Source: Herbinix sp. (GTDB lineage Bacteria; Bacillota; Clostridia; Lachnospirales; Lachnospiraceae). Taken from it: a stretch of DNA of 64,000 bases. The position numbers and the translations under genes were made by a program. The DNA lies in contig JAQZBN010000011.1 of assembly GCA_029238935.1 (NCBI GenBank), positions 62,001-126,000 on the forward strand. Direction: 5' to 3'. Positions within the stretch are counted from its first letter, which is position 1, and each line of letters starts with the position of its first letter. The notes beneath the pieces are model-generated. The model saw only the letters and a program-made list of their open reading frames with translations, did not search any database and had not been told where the DNA came from. This document shows positions 34,704 through 44,586 of the stretch, piece by piece.

Positions 34704-35459
34704 ATGAAAAAATTAATCGCAGTAGTTATGGTTTTAATAGGATTATTTTTTATGGTTGACAAAGCATATGCGGATTCTCCGGTTACTTCCACACCTTTTA
34801 GCAAGGCTTATTACAATGTTGATATCGTGAAGAAAGCGAGCGGAAGAAACAACATCACAGAGGATATGGCAGATTTTCTTGCTGATGAAAATAATCCAAT
34901 TGATGTGAAAGCAGCAATTATTAATGCACTTTCCTGGAATGTGAATGGAAAGAATAATACGGATCGATATTGCCAATTTATATATAAGAAATCACTTATG
35001 GAAATTGATATATCGACTTTATCAGGAGATCAGCAATTCTGCATCGGCTATCTGTTAGCAATGGATGATATCTCTTTTAAAACCACCCAGTCTATGGACT
35101 ATCTGAGAATGGCTAGAAGTAATATGATAGATAGTCTTACCGTAGCCATTATTACGTTTCTTGTAGAAACGATGAACGAAGTATCTTACAACTGGCCAGA
35201 CCAGTTAAATCAGATACTAACAGATACCAGTTTGAGTAAGGATCTATCTGAGGATGCAATCAAGGTCATTACGGATTATATGCTTTTCGGTATCGATAAT
35301 CCGGTAAATATTCCGAAGACAGGATCAAATTCTTCAGTTGCATTCCTCTATGGAATGTGCGCAGTCGTATTTTTAAGCGCTTTTATAAATCTTAACCATA
35401 ATAAAAATGCTTTCAATAAAACATATCATTGTAGGAAAGCTGCTACTAAATTAATTTGA
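34704..35459 (+). CDS. Hypothetical secreted, membrane-anchored protein
   Basis: A 251-residue protein. ATG 34704 is chosen, 9 bases after GGAGGGGG; an ATG at 34689 overlaps that site. The signal peptide is 'MKKLIAVVMVLIGLFFMV' followed by cleavage after 'DKAYA'. The mature part is polar and helical, with no motif I recognise. A hydrophobic segment near residues 218-234 ('VAFLYGMCAVVFLSAF') and a basic tail (HKK/R rich) suggest C-terminal anchoring, like a sortase-type tail but without LPxTG; 'IPKTGSNSS' just before it is a loose resemblance. Confidence 0.7.
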   Translation: MKKLIAVVMVLIGLFFMVDKAYADSPVTSTPFSKAYYNVDIVKKASGRNNITEDMADFLADENNPIDVKAAIINALSWNVNGKNNTDRYCQFIYKKSLMEIDISTLSGDQQFCIGYLLAMDDISFKTTQSMDYLRMARSNMIDSLTVAIITFLVETMNEVSYNWPDQLNQILTDTSLSKDLSEDAIKVITDYMLFGIDNPVNIPKTGSNSSVAFLYGMCAVVFLSAFINLNHNKNAFNKTYHCRKAATKLI

Positions 35460-35522
35460 TAGGTTTACCAGATGTTCTATGACAATTATTAATTTCAAGA
35501 GATGGAAAAGAAAGAAGAACTT

Positions 35523-35975
35523 ATGAAACACATTGCAATCCTATCCGATACCCATGGTCTTCTTCGGGAGAATGTTATGGCAGAGCTCACTTCAATTGAT
35601 TGCATCATTCATGCCGGCGATATCGACACTCCATATATCCTGGAGTCTATTCGTGAGTACGGTGATACCTATGTAGTACGTGGCAATAACGACAAGGGAT
35701 GGGCAGAAGCCTTACCGAAAATTCTTACAGTAACTATTGAAGGCGTGCGATTCTTCATCGTTCATAATAAAAAAGATATCCCTAAAGAATTAAATAATGT
35801 GGATGTAGTGGTTTATGGACACTCCCACAAATACACTACCGAAGTTATTAACGGAGTACTGATGCTCAATCCCGGTAGTTGCGGAAAGAGGCGTTTTCAT
35901 TTGGATATCACCATGTGTCACATGACTGTTGATGTAGGGTGTATTAAGTACGAAAAAGTGGTGATACCCGTATAA
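35523..35975 (+). CDS. YfcE/MJ0936-type metallophosphoesterase
   Basis: A 150-residue phosphodiesterase. ATG 35523 is preferred since the family starts 'MKHIAILSDTHG'; an ATG at 35502 adds seven charged residues. Metal-binding motifs: 'LSDTHG' (D-x-H), 'IIHAGDID' (GD), 'VVRGNNDKG' (GNND), 'FIVHNKK' (H) and 'VVYGHSHKY' (GHxH). Family members cleave phosphodiesters; the physiological substrate is not known. It appears monocistronic. Confidence 0.9.
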   Translation: MKHIAILSDTHGLLRENVMAELTSIDCIIHAGDIDTPYILESIREYGDTYVVRGNNDKGWAEALPKILTVTIEGVRFFIVHNKKDIPKELNNVDVVVYGHSHKYTTEVINGVLMLNPGSCGKRRFHLDITMCHMTVDVGCIKYEKVVIPV

Positions 35976-36010
35976 CATCTCAAATGAAAGAGGATAAGTT
36001 ATGATTAGAA

Positions 36011-36754
36011 ATGATAGAAACCTATTATGTAGAGAAGGAGTATATGATACAAATGAAAAACCAGTTAGAAATGGTTGCACTATCTTATGATAGATCAATC
36101 GAGTTTGGGAAGCAGGGTATTGATTTATACAAGGATTTACCAACATTTATATTAAATGATCCTGATTATCCAATATTTTTGAAAGCTAGGATGGAAGGCT
36201 TGGATTCGGATAGCGGAAGGAAAGAAATAAGGGAGTATTTATCGCCCTGTTCAAATATGAAATTTATCGATCTTGGGTGTTGTCTAAACTTGATGTTTCA
36301 GGGGTATGAGGAATGGCCCTCAACATATTATGGAGTTGATATCAGTAATAATACGATACAGTTACTGAAGGACTTTGCTGCTCGGAAGAAATTGCCTATT
36401 GGCTCATTATATTGTGGAAGTATACATGAAACACCCTTTGACGCAAAGCATTTTGACATTGGTGCATGTATCGGAGTGCTTGAATACTTTGAAAGAGATT
36501 TTGTTGAAAAAGCAATCGTTGAAGCAAATCGATTAATAAAACCTAACGGAAAATTCGTTCTTGATATTCCTAACATTGAAAGTCCAATGCGCAGACTTAT
36601 GATGTTAATCGAGGAGCATATGGGTAGACCGGATAAATTTGATCTGCTCCCTTATGAATTTGAGGATCTGCTGCAAAATTACTTTGTAATAGAAAAAACA
36701 GAGAAACTTGAATCGGTAGCGATGATTCAATATTTCTTAAGATGTAAACATTAA
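36011..36754 (+). CDS. Class I SAM-dependent methyltransferase
   Basis: A protein of up to 247 residues. The start is uncertain: ATG 36011, 36044 or 36053 are all possible, AAGGAG (36035-36040) favouring the last. Motif I is 'MKFIDLGCCLNLMFQGY', unusual with Cys-Leu-Asn in place of G-x-G, followed by 'YYGVDISNNTIQLL', 'GSIHETPFDAKHFDIG' and 'CIGVLEYFERDF'. The substrate is unknown. A separate 29-codon frame with a good ribosome site begins at 36001 and overlaps its beginning. Confidence 0.78.
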   Translation: MIETYYVEKEYMIQMKNQLEMVALSYDRSIEFGKQGIDLYKDLPTFILNDPDYPIFLKARMEGLDSDSGRKEIREYLSPCSNMKFIDLGCCLNLMFQGYEEWPSTYYGVDISNNTIQLLKDFAARKKLPIGSLYCGSIHETPFDAKHFDIGACIGVLEYFERDFVEKAIVEANRLIKPNGKFVLDIPNIESPMRRLMMLIEEHMGRPDKFDLLPYEFEDLLQNYFVIEKTEKLESVAMIQYFLRCKH

Positions 36755-36825
36755 TGCCCTCATACGATTTTGCTCGTAGAAATAAGAATAGTAATATGTA
36801 GTTAATATTATTTATAACAAAAAAG

Positions 36826-36870
36826 GAAAAAGCGACATTAGTTTAATATACTATTCGTCGCTTTTTCTAT
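36826..36870 (+). terminator. Rho-independent terminator after the methyltransferase
   Basis: Perfect stem GAAAAAGCGAC (36826-36836) with GTCGCTTTTTC (36857-36867), 20-base loop, T-rich side. Confidence 0.85.
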
Positions 36871-37174
36871 TAGAATAACGGTAAGGATACATGATACATA
36901 TTTGGAAAAATATAGATGATTGTATTGATGTTAGATTGATTGTCGTGTAGAATTGGTACATCCCTATATTTTAGATGAAGTATGTTTACATAGCAGATTA
37001 TAATAAAGAATATGTTCTTGTAGTACTTTGATGTTTTAATTGGTGGGATGCATACTATATAGCGGAACGAAACACTTATTACGATCGTTTTTCAATTGTT
37101 TCAGAGGTTTCGGTAATATTCAAGAAGTTAGAATGTATGATACTAAAATTTTAGATACTGAAGAGGTGGAATAT
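36871..37174. other. Intergenic stretch before the ABC exporter pair
   Basis: No gene or clear promoter is seen. A reading frame from 37040 is continuous with the exporter but lacks a ribosome site and family match at its beginning. Confidence 0.4.
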
Positions 37175-38958
37175 TTGAACTTAAATAATCGTGATTACAA
37201 GTTCCTGGACTTTATTGGAATACATTATAAATCATCACCAGGCACAGTGCCGTTATTGATAATAGAAACTATTGTTTCCGCATTAATACCGTCACTACAA
37301 ATCCTTATATCAGCATATTTCATAGACACTGCAATCGGTGTTTTTAATGGGCAGGAAGATAAAAACAGTATTTATATGCCGCTTGTGTGTATACTATTGA
37401 TGCTATCTTACCAGTATATTGCTGCGATCCTTATGAATTTAGTCAGAACAAAGATGAAGATCAGGTTAACAGAAACCTATAAGACAGCCATAATCGAGAA
37501 GAGAGCTAAATTAGATTATAAGCATGTAGAAAATAACGATACTTGGGATCTGATCGAACGCGTCGGGCAAGATCCTACCGAACGACTCTGCGACGGGTTT
37601 AATATCTTACTGCAAATGATAGGTATAGCGATTCGTGTTGTATCTACATTACTGGTGATAATGGCTCAGGTTTGGTGGGCTGGTTTCATTATTCTAGTGT
37701 TTACAATCCCTTTGTTTTGGCTAGCTATTAAAAGTGGTAAGTTAAATTATAAGGCCTCACAGGATGCAGCAAAATATAAACGCCGAGCTGGATATTTACA
37801 AAGCATACTAACTGGACGTAATAATGTGAGGAGAGGACGCTCTTCGCTTATTCTGATGAGATCAACAAGCAATATTATGATAAGTTCTTATCTGCATATC
37901 ATATCGATCTAAAGACTCAGCGTAATCGATTTATAAAAATGAAAAGCGGTAGCCTAATCACTGTCTTTATTTCTATAATAATTACAGGTGTACTAATAGC
38001 TCCACTTAGGTCCGGAACGATCACTGTAGGAATGTTTATGGTACTTGCAACATCAACCTTTGATTTGGCACAGATGATGTCCTGGCGGTTGACTCGTATT
38101 ACAAGTGAGTTGGCAAGCCACCGAGAATACCTACGGGATTTATCTGCCTTTAGTAAGCTATCAGAGACGGATTGTGTCACGTTGTTGCCGGATCCTCTTA
38201 TATCAGAGCCTAATTGTATTCAGTTCATCAACGTGTCCTTTGCATATCCTGATACCGATAAAATGATACTAAAAAATCTAAATCTTAAATTGTATGCTAA
38301 GAAATATTATGCTTTTGTCGGTGCAAATGGTGCCGGAAAATCTACGATAACAAAATTGTTGACCGGTTTATATGACAATTATACAGGTGATATTTTAGTG
38401 GATGGGATAAGCCTTCGTAACATTACACAACCCAAACGAAAAGCCATGTTTTCCGTAGTATATCAGGATTATGCAAAATATCAGATTAGTATGAAGGATA
38501 GCATTGGGCTTGGAAGAGTTCATGGGGCATCTGAACAGGAGATAAGGAATGTTGCTAATGCCATAGGACTGAACGAAGTGGTTACAAAGCTACCTTATGG
38601 ATTAGATACTTCGCTGGGTAAGATAAGAGAAAGCAGCTTCGACTTATCTGGTGGTGAGTGGCAGAGGGTCGCCATTGCCCGATCTATTTTAAGCCAAGCA
38701 CCAATACATATATTAGACGAACCAACCGCTGCACTAGACCCGGTCATAGAGAGTGAGTTATATAAGCTATTTGGGCAAATCAGCGAGGGCAGAACCACAA
38801 TCTTTATTACTCACCGACTGGGAGCAGCACGTCTTGCAGACGAGATTTTAGTCATTGCTGATGGTCACGTAGCGGAACAAGGTTCGCACAATGAACTGAT
38901 GAATATGGGTAGCATCTACTTTGATATGTTTGAAGCGCAGAGGGGGTGGTATGAATGA
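37175..38958 (+). pseudogene. ABC exporter half (membrane plus ATPase) with a one-base deletion
   Basis: Two adjacent frames form one ABC exporter. The first (membrane domain) is probably started by TTG 37175 behind gaggtgg. At about 37826-37830 ('aataatgtgaggag') the frame slips: inserting one base would restore 'EERTLFAYSDEINKQYYDK', which then runs into the rest of the protein. The ATPase has Walker A 'GANGAGKST', signature 'LSGGEWQRVAIARS', Walker B 'IHILDEPTAAL' and the H-loop 'FITHRLG'. As read, translation stops at 37912. It is a decayed gene, a sequencing error or a frameshift site. It overlaps the next exporter half by 4 bases, its likely heterodimer partner. Confidence 0.85.
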
Positions 38959-40754
38959 AAAACCAAAAGCAAAAAGCTATGTCAAAGATGAATATATTTC
39001 ATGTGTTTTTTGAATTGGTTCCTAAAATCATTAAAGTGTCTCCGTGGATTTTTCTATGTGGTTTTATACTTAATTTAATCGATGGAGCTATTGCGGGTTC
39101 CATGACCTTTATTACCCAAAATTTTTTGGATCAGGCTACAGGTTATGTATCACAAAAAAACGGGATTGTAGCAGTTATTTATGCAATGGTTGGTTGGGGT
39201 ACGATGCATATTTTCTGGCAAATGCTAAACGGCGTATCGTACTTTATGAACATGATGTATTTACGTAAAACCCAAGGTTATCTATCTTTGGAAATAAATA
39301 AAAAAACGAGTCGTCTAGCGGCGATCTGCTATGAGAACCCTGAGATACTGGATGATATTAATAAAGCGGAACAGGGTAAGAATTGTGCAGCCTCCTTTGT
39401 GAATGCAATCATGATTACACTGAATGTTCATATCCCATACTTTATCTGTATGACAATCTACTTATATAAGGTGAAACCAATACTGATCGTATCGCTGCTG
39501 TTGATTTTTTTGCCGACTTTACTAACGCAGATTTTAAGAGCTAAAGTATTTAGCAAGGCTGAAGACTTGTCTGCTCCGGTTCGCCGTGAGTGTTTTTATT
39601 ATGAGAGCTGCATGATTGGCCGTGAGTATTATAAAGAAACAAGGATTTTAGGGGCATTTCCCTATTTTAAGAAAAAGTATGTTGATTTGCAGAAGCTCCT
39701 AAATCAATTGATTTTTCATGCTTCTGCTAAGTCGGATCTGGCTGAACTGGGAATGAAGCTTTTATCTCTCATCGGTTATATTGGAATTATAGTATTGTTA
39801 TTTGCCTCGCTCATGAATAGAGAAATCAGTGTTGGTGCCTTTGCTGCAATATTTAGTGCAGTGGGACAGATGTTTTCACGCATGGAAGAAGTGGTATACA
39901 GACATTTTGGTTCTGCCGCAAGAGATTTTGGAATGGTAAGAAATTATTTGCAATTTCTGCATAGAGAGGAGCGGGAAGGTATTGATATAGAAATACCGGA
40001 AGATACGGATATCGCATTACAAGGAGTTGCTTTTACATATCCTAATGCAGAAAATAAAGCGATTGATAACGTCTCATTCACCATCCATCATGGGGAAACA
40101 ATTGCTATTGTTGGCGAAAATGGATCAGGCAAATCCACCCTTGTCCGATTGATTACCGGATTATATCTGCCGGACGATGGTGATATATTCTATGGTAGTG
40201 CAAACACAAAGGACCTCGCCATAGGATCATTATATAAAAAATTTTCAGTAGTTTTCCAAAAATATCAGCAGTATCAAATGACCTTGCGTGAAAACATCGG
40301 TATAGGTGACGCTTTAAAGCGAGCAGAGGATGAAACGCTTGATTATGTGTGTAATCAAGCTGGAATTGACAGGAATGACAGTAGTTTTTTCAAGGGCTAT
40401 GACACTATGCTTTCACGAGAATTTGACGGGACGGATTTGTCTGGAGGTCAATGGCAGCGCATCGCCATTGCGAGGAGCCTTTTTCGTCCTCATCAGATCA
40501 TTGTATTGGATGAACCCACAGCTGCAATTGACCCAATCGAGGAAACAAAAATATATCATCATTTTGCAGAAATTACAAAAGGTAAAACAGCATTGATTGT
40601 CACACATCGATTAGGCTCGGTCAAGCTTGCTGATCGAATTCTAGTGATGAAACATGGTAAATTAGTTGAGCAGGGTGTTCATAAGGAGTTAGTAAAAGCC
40701 CAGGGAGAATATGCACGTCTCTATATGTCGCAAGAACAATGGTATCGAACCTAA
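38955..40754 (+). CDS. ABC exporter, membrane plus ATPase
   Basis: A 599-residue half-transporter: about six transmembrane helices in residues 25-320, then an ATPase with Walker A 'GENGSGKST', signature 'LSGGQWQRIAIARS', Walker B 'IIVLDEPTAAIDP' and 'VTHRLGSVK'. The C-terminus 'MSQEQWYRT' parallels 'EAQRGWYE' of the preceding half. It starts inside the stop of that gene and would form a heterodimer with it; with the partner frameshifted, the pair may not work or may function as a homodimer. Peptide or drug export is typical for this type; the substrate is unknown. Confidence 0.92.
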   Translation: MKNQKQKAMSKMNIFHVFFELVPKIIKVSPWIFLCGFILNLIDGAIAGSMTFITQNFLDQATGYVSQKNGIVAVIYAMVGWGTMHIFWQMLNGVSYFMNMMYLRKTQGYLSLEINKKTSRLAAICYENPEILDDINKAEQGKNCAASFVNAIMITLNVHIPYFICMTIYLYKVKPILIVSLLLIFLPTLLTQILRAKVFSKAEDLSAPVRRECFYYESCMIGREYYKETRILGAFPYFKKKYVDLQKLLNQLIFHASAKSDLAELGMKLLSLIGYIGIIVLLFASLMNREISVGAFAAIFSAVGQMFSRMEEVVYRHFGSAARDFGMVRNYLQFLHREEREGIDIEIPEDTDIALQGVAFTYPNAENKAIDNVSFTIHHGETIAIVGENGSGKSTLVRLITGLYLPDDGDIFYGSANTKDLAIGSLYKKFSVVFQKYQQYQMTLRENIGIGDALKRAEDETLDYVCNQAGIDRNDSSFFKGYDTMLSREFDGTDLSGGQWQRIAIARSLFRPHQIIVLDEPTAAIDPIEETKIYHHFAEITKGKTALIVTHRLGSVKLADRILVMKHGKLVEQGVHKELVKAQGEYARLYMSQEQWYRT

Positions 40755-40934
40755 TGTAGACTACCATATGGAATTTATTAGTACATAATTGATGTTGGAA
40801 CCAAGGTCTTTCTCCACTAGTGTTTTAGAATTGATTTAAATGCCCCATCTGGGCGATTACATGATATTATTTTTCGTTTTTTATTTATCAATACTTACAA
40901 AAGGAACATAAAAATTGCCCGATTGGAGATATTT

Positions 40935-42077
40935 ATGATTAATTTTAATACAATACCAAAAGATTTAAAATGGTTTGCAAAGCGTTACAACGCGCTGATT
41001 GTTGAATTCCCCCAAAAAATCACACCTCAACTATTGCATGAAGATAGTATTTGTTCAAAATATGATTCGGCAGAAGCTTTTGAAGCATTAAAGTATGCTT
41101 ATGAATTTTTCGCATCAATCGCTATTGAATTATTATCAATGTCAGAAAATGAAGAAGATAGAAAAACTCTTGTAGAAAAAGTGTATTTAAAATTTGATCT
41201 AATTTGGGGGCTTTGCTTTTACAGTGAAGTAACTAAGGTAGGAAACGAATATGTTTTACCATTTAAGAAAAAACCTATGATAGATGATAAAAGAAGAACA
41301 CTCCCAAAAAACTATAATCGAGCATTTAATGTAATTATGGAAAACGGATGCTTTGTAGAATATTTTAAAGCAGATCAAGAAGTAAAAGATTTTAAATATT
41401 GTGACAATGGAATATTGCATTTTGACAATAATCTTACAGCCCTCGGAATTTATTTATTCATAAAAAAATGTGCTCAAAAGAAGTGGTATTGCTCTGAAGA
41501 TAAAGCTGGAAATTATGCATTGAAAGACCATTATGAACCAATAATCCGTTGTGTTGAACCTTACCGACGAATAGATATGCGTTTGTTTCTTAGTGATGAA
41601 CGATTGAAATTTTGTCCCACAGAAATAATGGCAGGATATAACGGTGAACTTAAAAAATGTTTTTATAAAATTTGTGATCACATAGAAAAAAATTATCCTG
41701 ATTGCATTCCATCAAACCATTTCAGCACAACCTTTGGAGTTGATTCAAAACATAGAATGATTGGACAAATAGGAATTGGACATGATGAGAAACATTTGAG
41801 TTGTTATGCCGCAATGACCGGAATTGAAATGGAAACGTTACTTACCAATATTGATTTATTTGATGAAAAAGTTGTGATGCAATTTTTACATGAATATGAG
41901 TGTGATTGTGATTTGTGTATAAATAAAATTGGTGTACTTTTTTATAAAGGAAAAAAGTATAACAGGATTTATAAAAATACCGAGAATAGATTTTCGATAG
42001 AAAACGAAAACGATGCTGATTTAGCAATCAAATGCATTGATATTAAAGCGAAATGTGATATGAATACACGTACATAA
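40935..42077 (+). CDS. Hypothetical protein of 380 residues
   Basis: I do not recognise this protein. ATG 40935 is chosen, 6 bases after GGAG; a TTG at 40923 overlaps that site. There is no signal peptide or membrane segment. It has many Lys, Asp, Phe and Tyr residues, and a late cysteine group 'HEYECDCDLCINKIG' which could bind metal. The codon use is more AT-rich than the flanking transporter genes, hinting at a different origin. It lies 180 bases after the exporter, with no clear link to it. Confidence 0.6.
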   Translation: MINFNTIPKDLKWFAKRYNALIVEFPQKITPQLLHEDSICSKYDSAEAFEALKYAYEFFASIAIELLSMSENEEDRKTLVEKVYLKFDLIWGLCFYSEVTKVGNEYVLPFKKKPMIDDKRRTLPKNYNRAFNVIMENGCFVEYFKADQEVKDFKYCDNGILHFDNNLTALGIYLFIKKCAQKKWYCSEDKAGNYALKDHYEPIIRCVEPYRRIDMRLFLSDERLKFCPTEIMAGYNGELKKCFYKICDHIEKNYPDCIPSNHFSTTFGVDSKHRMIGQIGIGHDEKHLSCYAAMTGIEMETLLTNIDLFDEKVVMQFLHEYECDCDLCINKIGVLFYKGKKYNRIYKNTENRFSIENENDADLAIKCIDIKAKCDMNTRT

Positions 42078-42097
42078 TAAGCATATTACGAATTTAA

Positions 42098-42262
42098 ATC
42101 GTTATCCAATCACAAAAGCCTGATGGCTGGTTTGGAAACAGTTTTCATGGGCAAAGCCCAACATTAGGAACTGGTATGTTTGACAATATGGATGTCGGAT
42201 TGCGCTATCTTGTGGAAAAAGGTTTCCCTCGTATCATTTATTATGTGGAATTTGCCTATTAA
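42098..42262 (+). pseudogene. Possible remnant of a terpene-cyclase/prenyltransferase-like repeat
   Basis: A 54-codon open stretch with no start codon or ribosome site. It reads 'QKPDGWFGNSFHGQSPTLGT' and then 'LRYLVEKGFPRIIYYVEF'. 'QxxDGxxG' followed by a helix is the pattern of alpha/alpha-toroid repeats (prenyltransferase/squalene cyclase type). It is bounded by stops, so it would be a leftover of a larger gene. Confidence 0.35.
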
Positions 42263-42489
42263 GCTTAAGAGAGGTTGATAGATACCTTATTCTCAAATGG
42301 ATATATACCGACTTCCCATTATTTTATTAATTAATATCAAATCATTATGATGACAGTTTTATGTCACAGAAATCAAATATAAAAATCATTCTTATAGACA
42401 CCCATAAACTATTAATATCATTTATTCTAAGAAATTACCAAATAAATAATTACTAATAACTAAAATAAGGAAATAAAAATGTTTTTATA
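42263..42489. other. Intergenic, AT-rich; no gene seen
   Basis: I looked for a small peptide gene with a ribosome site upstream of the exporter at 42636 and found none. The stretch has stops in all frames and no repeat. Confidence 0.45.
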
Positions 42490-42518
42490 TTGACTATGTA
42501 AAATCCTGGTATTACTAT
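42490..42518 (+). promoter_or_regulatory. Promoter for the exporter-subtilase-permease locus
   Basis: TTGACT (42490-42495), 17-base spacer, TACTAT (42513-42518), about 117 bases before the start codon. Confidence 0.55.
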
Positions 42519-42635
42519 AAACATATGGTCGGAAAACTGATCATCCGTATTACTCGATTATATCTACTACCGGTTTGATATCCACACATCGTATAATTCT
42601 AATGATAATATTAAAAAGTTGATCTGGAGTAATTC

Positions 42636-44441
42636 ATGAAGAATATAGAAACGGTTAAAAAGCATTCCGTCGAATACATAAAAGCATTATCCTACTGTAT
42701 GAAGTTATCCTGGGGAGCGTCCAGATACTATACGATATTACGGATTATCTGCGAAGTATTACGTCCGCTATTAAGTATTATGAGTGCTTTTTTAGGTAAA
42801 TACTTAATTAATTTATTTACAGGCACCTATGTTGTACAGGACAAATATAGTACAAGTATAGGACTCTTGGTATGCATATTTATTATAGGGTTTCTACAAA
42901 GGGGCGAAAGCATCCTGATCCAATATATGCAGTCCATGCATAATAATATTTTAAATGAAAAGCTTGCCATGATGGTCATGGATTGCTCAGTGAAAGCGGA
43001 CATGGAGTATTTCGACAATACGGAATATTATGACAAATTACAAGCGGCAGCACGGGATTCCTACTCCATGAGCAGTATTATGTGGAATGCCCTGACATTC
43101 TTAAGTGCTTTAATTTCTTTTATAGGAGTCTTCGCTGTACTCTGGGTGGCAAATCCGCTTTATGGCATTCTGCTAGCGTTTGCAGCAATTCCAAGTGCAA
43201 TTGTATCGACAAAATATACGAAGTCAATTTACAATTTGAGTATGGAACAGATAAAGAGTGAGCGAAAGAAAGGGTATTTCCAGGGGATCGCAATGGATAA
43301 GCGGTATGTACAGGATATCCGTCTGTTCCGCATAGGGGAATTATTAAAGGAAAAGCATTTCGGAATGTGGAAGGAAATATTCGTAAAGCAAAGGAAAGTT
43401 TCCCGTAAGCGTACCATAGCTGCGATAATCTGGGATTGCTTGCCGGAAGGGATTTCGACCGGGATAGGAATTCATATTGGTTTCCGGATTCTTAACGGTG
43501 CTTCCACGGTAGGAGATTATTCGTTGTATATAGGACTAATCGGGCAGTTCCTATATGCATGCAGCAGTCTGACCATGACTTTTACTAATATCTATGATAA
43601 CAAACTAAGGATAATCAACCTAAAAAGTATATTTGAATTTGAGAATCACATACTGGATCATGGGAAGATGGAATTAAAAGAGATTGTGAATATTGAATTT
43701 GAGCATGTCAGTTTTGCATATCCGAATACGACCCGGATGGTATTGGAGGACGTAAGTTTCCATCTGCATAGGAATGAAAAGACAGCATTCGTTGGAATCA
43801 ATGGCTCTGGTAAGACAACCTTAATTAAGCTAATCCTGCGGATGTATGATCCGGATGTTGGTAAGATAAAAATTAATGGGATAGATATAAAGGAATACCG
43901 CATAGAGAGCCTGCGAGACGGCTTTAGTGTGTATTTTCAAGAAATGAGTAATTACTGCATGAGCTTGAAAGAGAATATATCAATCAGTGATATCAACCAA
44001 GGGGGAACAGACGATGAGGTGTCCGATGTGTTGAAGAAAAGCTGTTGTGAGGATATTTTAGAAAAAGCAGCCAAGGGACTTTCCACCGATCTCACGCGAA
44101 TCTTTGAAGAGGATGGGATGGAGTTATCCGGAGGCCAGCACCAGAAACTAGCGCTGGCCAGGACGTTATACCGTAGGAATCAAGCACTGATATTGGACGA
44201 GCCGTCCTCTAACCTTGATCCCAAAGCAGAACATGATATCTTTGAAAATCTGAAAATGATAACAGACGGAAAGATGACAATCTTTACATCGCATAGGCTG
44301 TCTAATATCTCGCTTGCAGACCGGATTATCGTATTAGAGAAAGGTAAAATTGTGGAAGATGGAACTAGTAGACAATTGCTTACGAATAACGGGCGGTATG
44401 CACAATTATATCGGTATCAGCAGGAGAAGTTCATGGAATGA
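42636..44441 (+). CDS. ABC exporter, membrane plus ATPase
   Basis: A 601-residue half-transporter, presumably a homodimer. Membrane helices occupy about residues 35-330; the ATPase has Walker A 'GINGSGKTT', signature 'LSGGQHQKLALART', Walker B 'ALILDEPSSNLDP' and 'TSHRLSNI'. The lack of a C39 peptidase domain means that a substrate with a leader would have to be processed elsewhere; the next gene encodes a protease. The GC content is slightly above that of the preceding region. First gene of a same-strand series to 48759. Ribosome site ctggagtaattc. Confidence 0.9.
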   Translation: MKNIETVKKHSVEYIKALSYCMKLSWGASRYYTILRIICEVLRPLLSIMSAFLGKYLINLFTGTYVVQDKYSTSIGLLVCIFIIGFLQRGESILIQYMQSMHNNILNEKLAMMVMDCSVKADMEYFDNTEYYDKLQAAARDSYSMSSIMWNALTFLSALISFIGVFAVLWVANPLYGILLAFAAIPSAIVSTKYTKSIYNLSMEQIKSERKKGYFQGIAMDKRYVQDIRLFRIGELLKEKHFGMWKEIFVKQRKVSRKRTIAAIIWDCLPEGISTGIGIHIGFRILNGASTVGDYSLYIGLIGQFLYACSSLTMTFTNIYDNKLRIINLKSIFEFENHILDHGKMELKEIVNIEFEHVSFAYPNTTRMVLEDVSFHLHRNEKTAFVGINGSGKTTLIKLILRMYDPDVGKIKINGIDIKEYRIESLRDGFSVYFQEMSNYCMSLKENISISDINQGGTDDEVSDVLKKSCCEDILEKAAKGLSTDLTRIFEEDGMELSGGQHQKLALARTLYRRNQALILDEPSSNLDPKAEHDIFENLKMITDGKMTIFTSHRLSNISLADRIIVLEKGKIVEDGTSRQLLTNNGRYAQLYRYQQEKFME

Positions 44442-44586
44442 ATTATCGATTGATAGTTTTATTCATGATTTAACATATTTAACAGATTTATTAAAGTAAA
44501 AACATACAGAGTAAGAGACTGTTTCAGATTGGACATTTCGTAAAAGCACTTTAAGTAGTACAGAAACAGGCTCCAATGGAGGTAGA

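Noticed and set aside
37821..37835. Programmed -1 or +1 frameshift in the ABC exporter
   Set aside because: There is no slippery heptamer, Shine-Dalgarno-like stimulator or clear downstream structure; a deletion or sequencing error is simpler.
42078..44586. Precursor peptide gene for the exporter-subtilase locus
   Set aside because: No small frame with start codon, ribosome site and leader/core-like peptide was found in the gaps 42078-42635 or 44442-44586.
44442..44586. Attenuator from the GAGACTGTTTC...GAAACAGGCTC pairing
   Set aside because: The stem has a mismatch, a loop of over 40 bases and no T run, so neither terminator nor riboswitch is supported.
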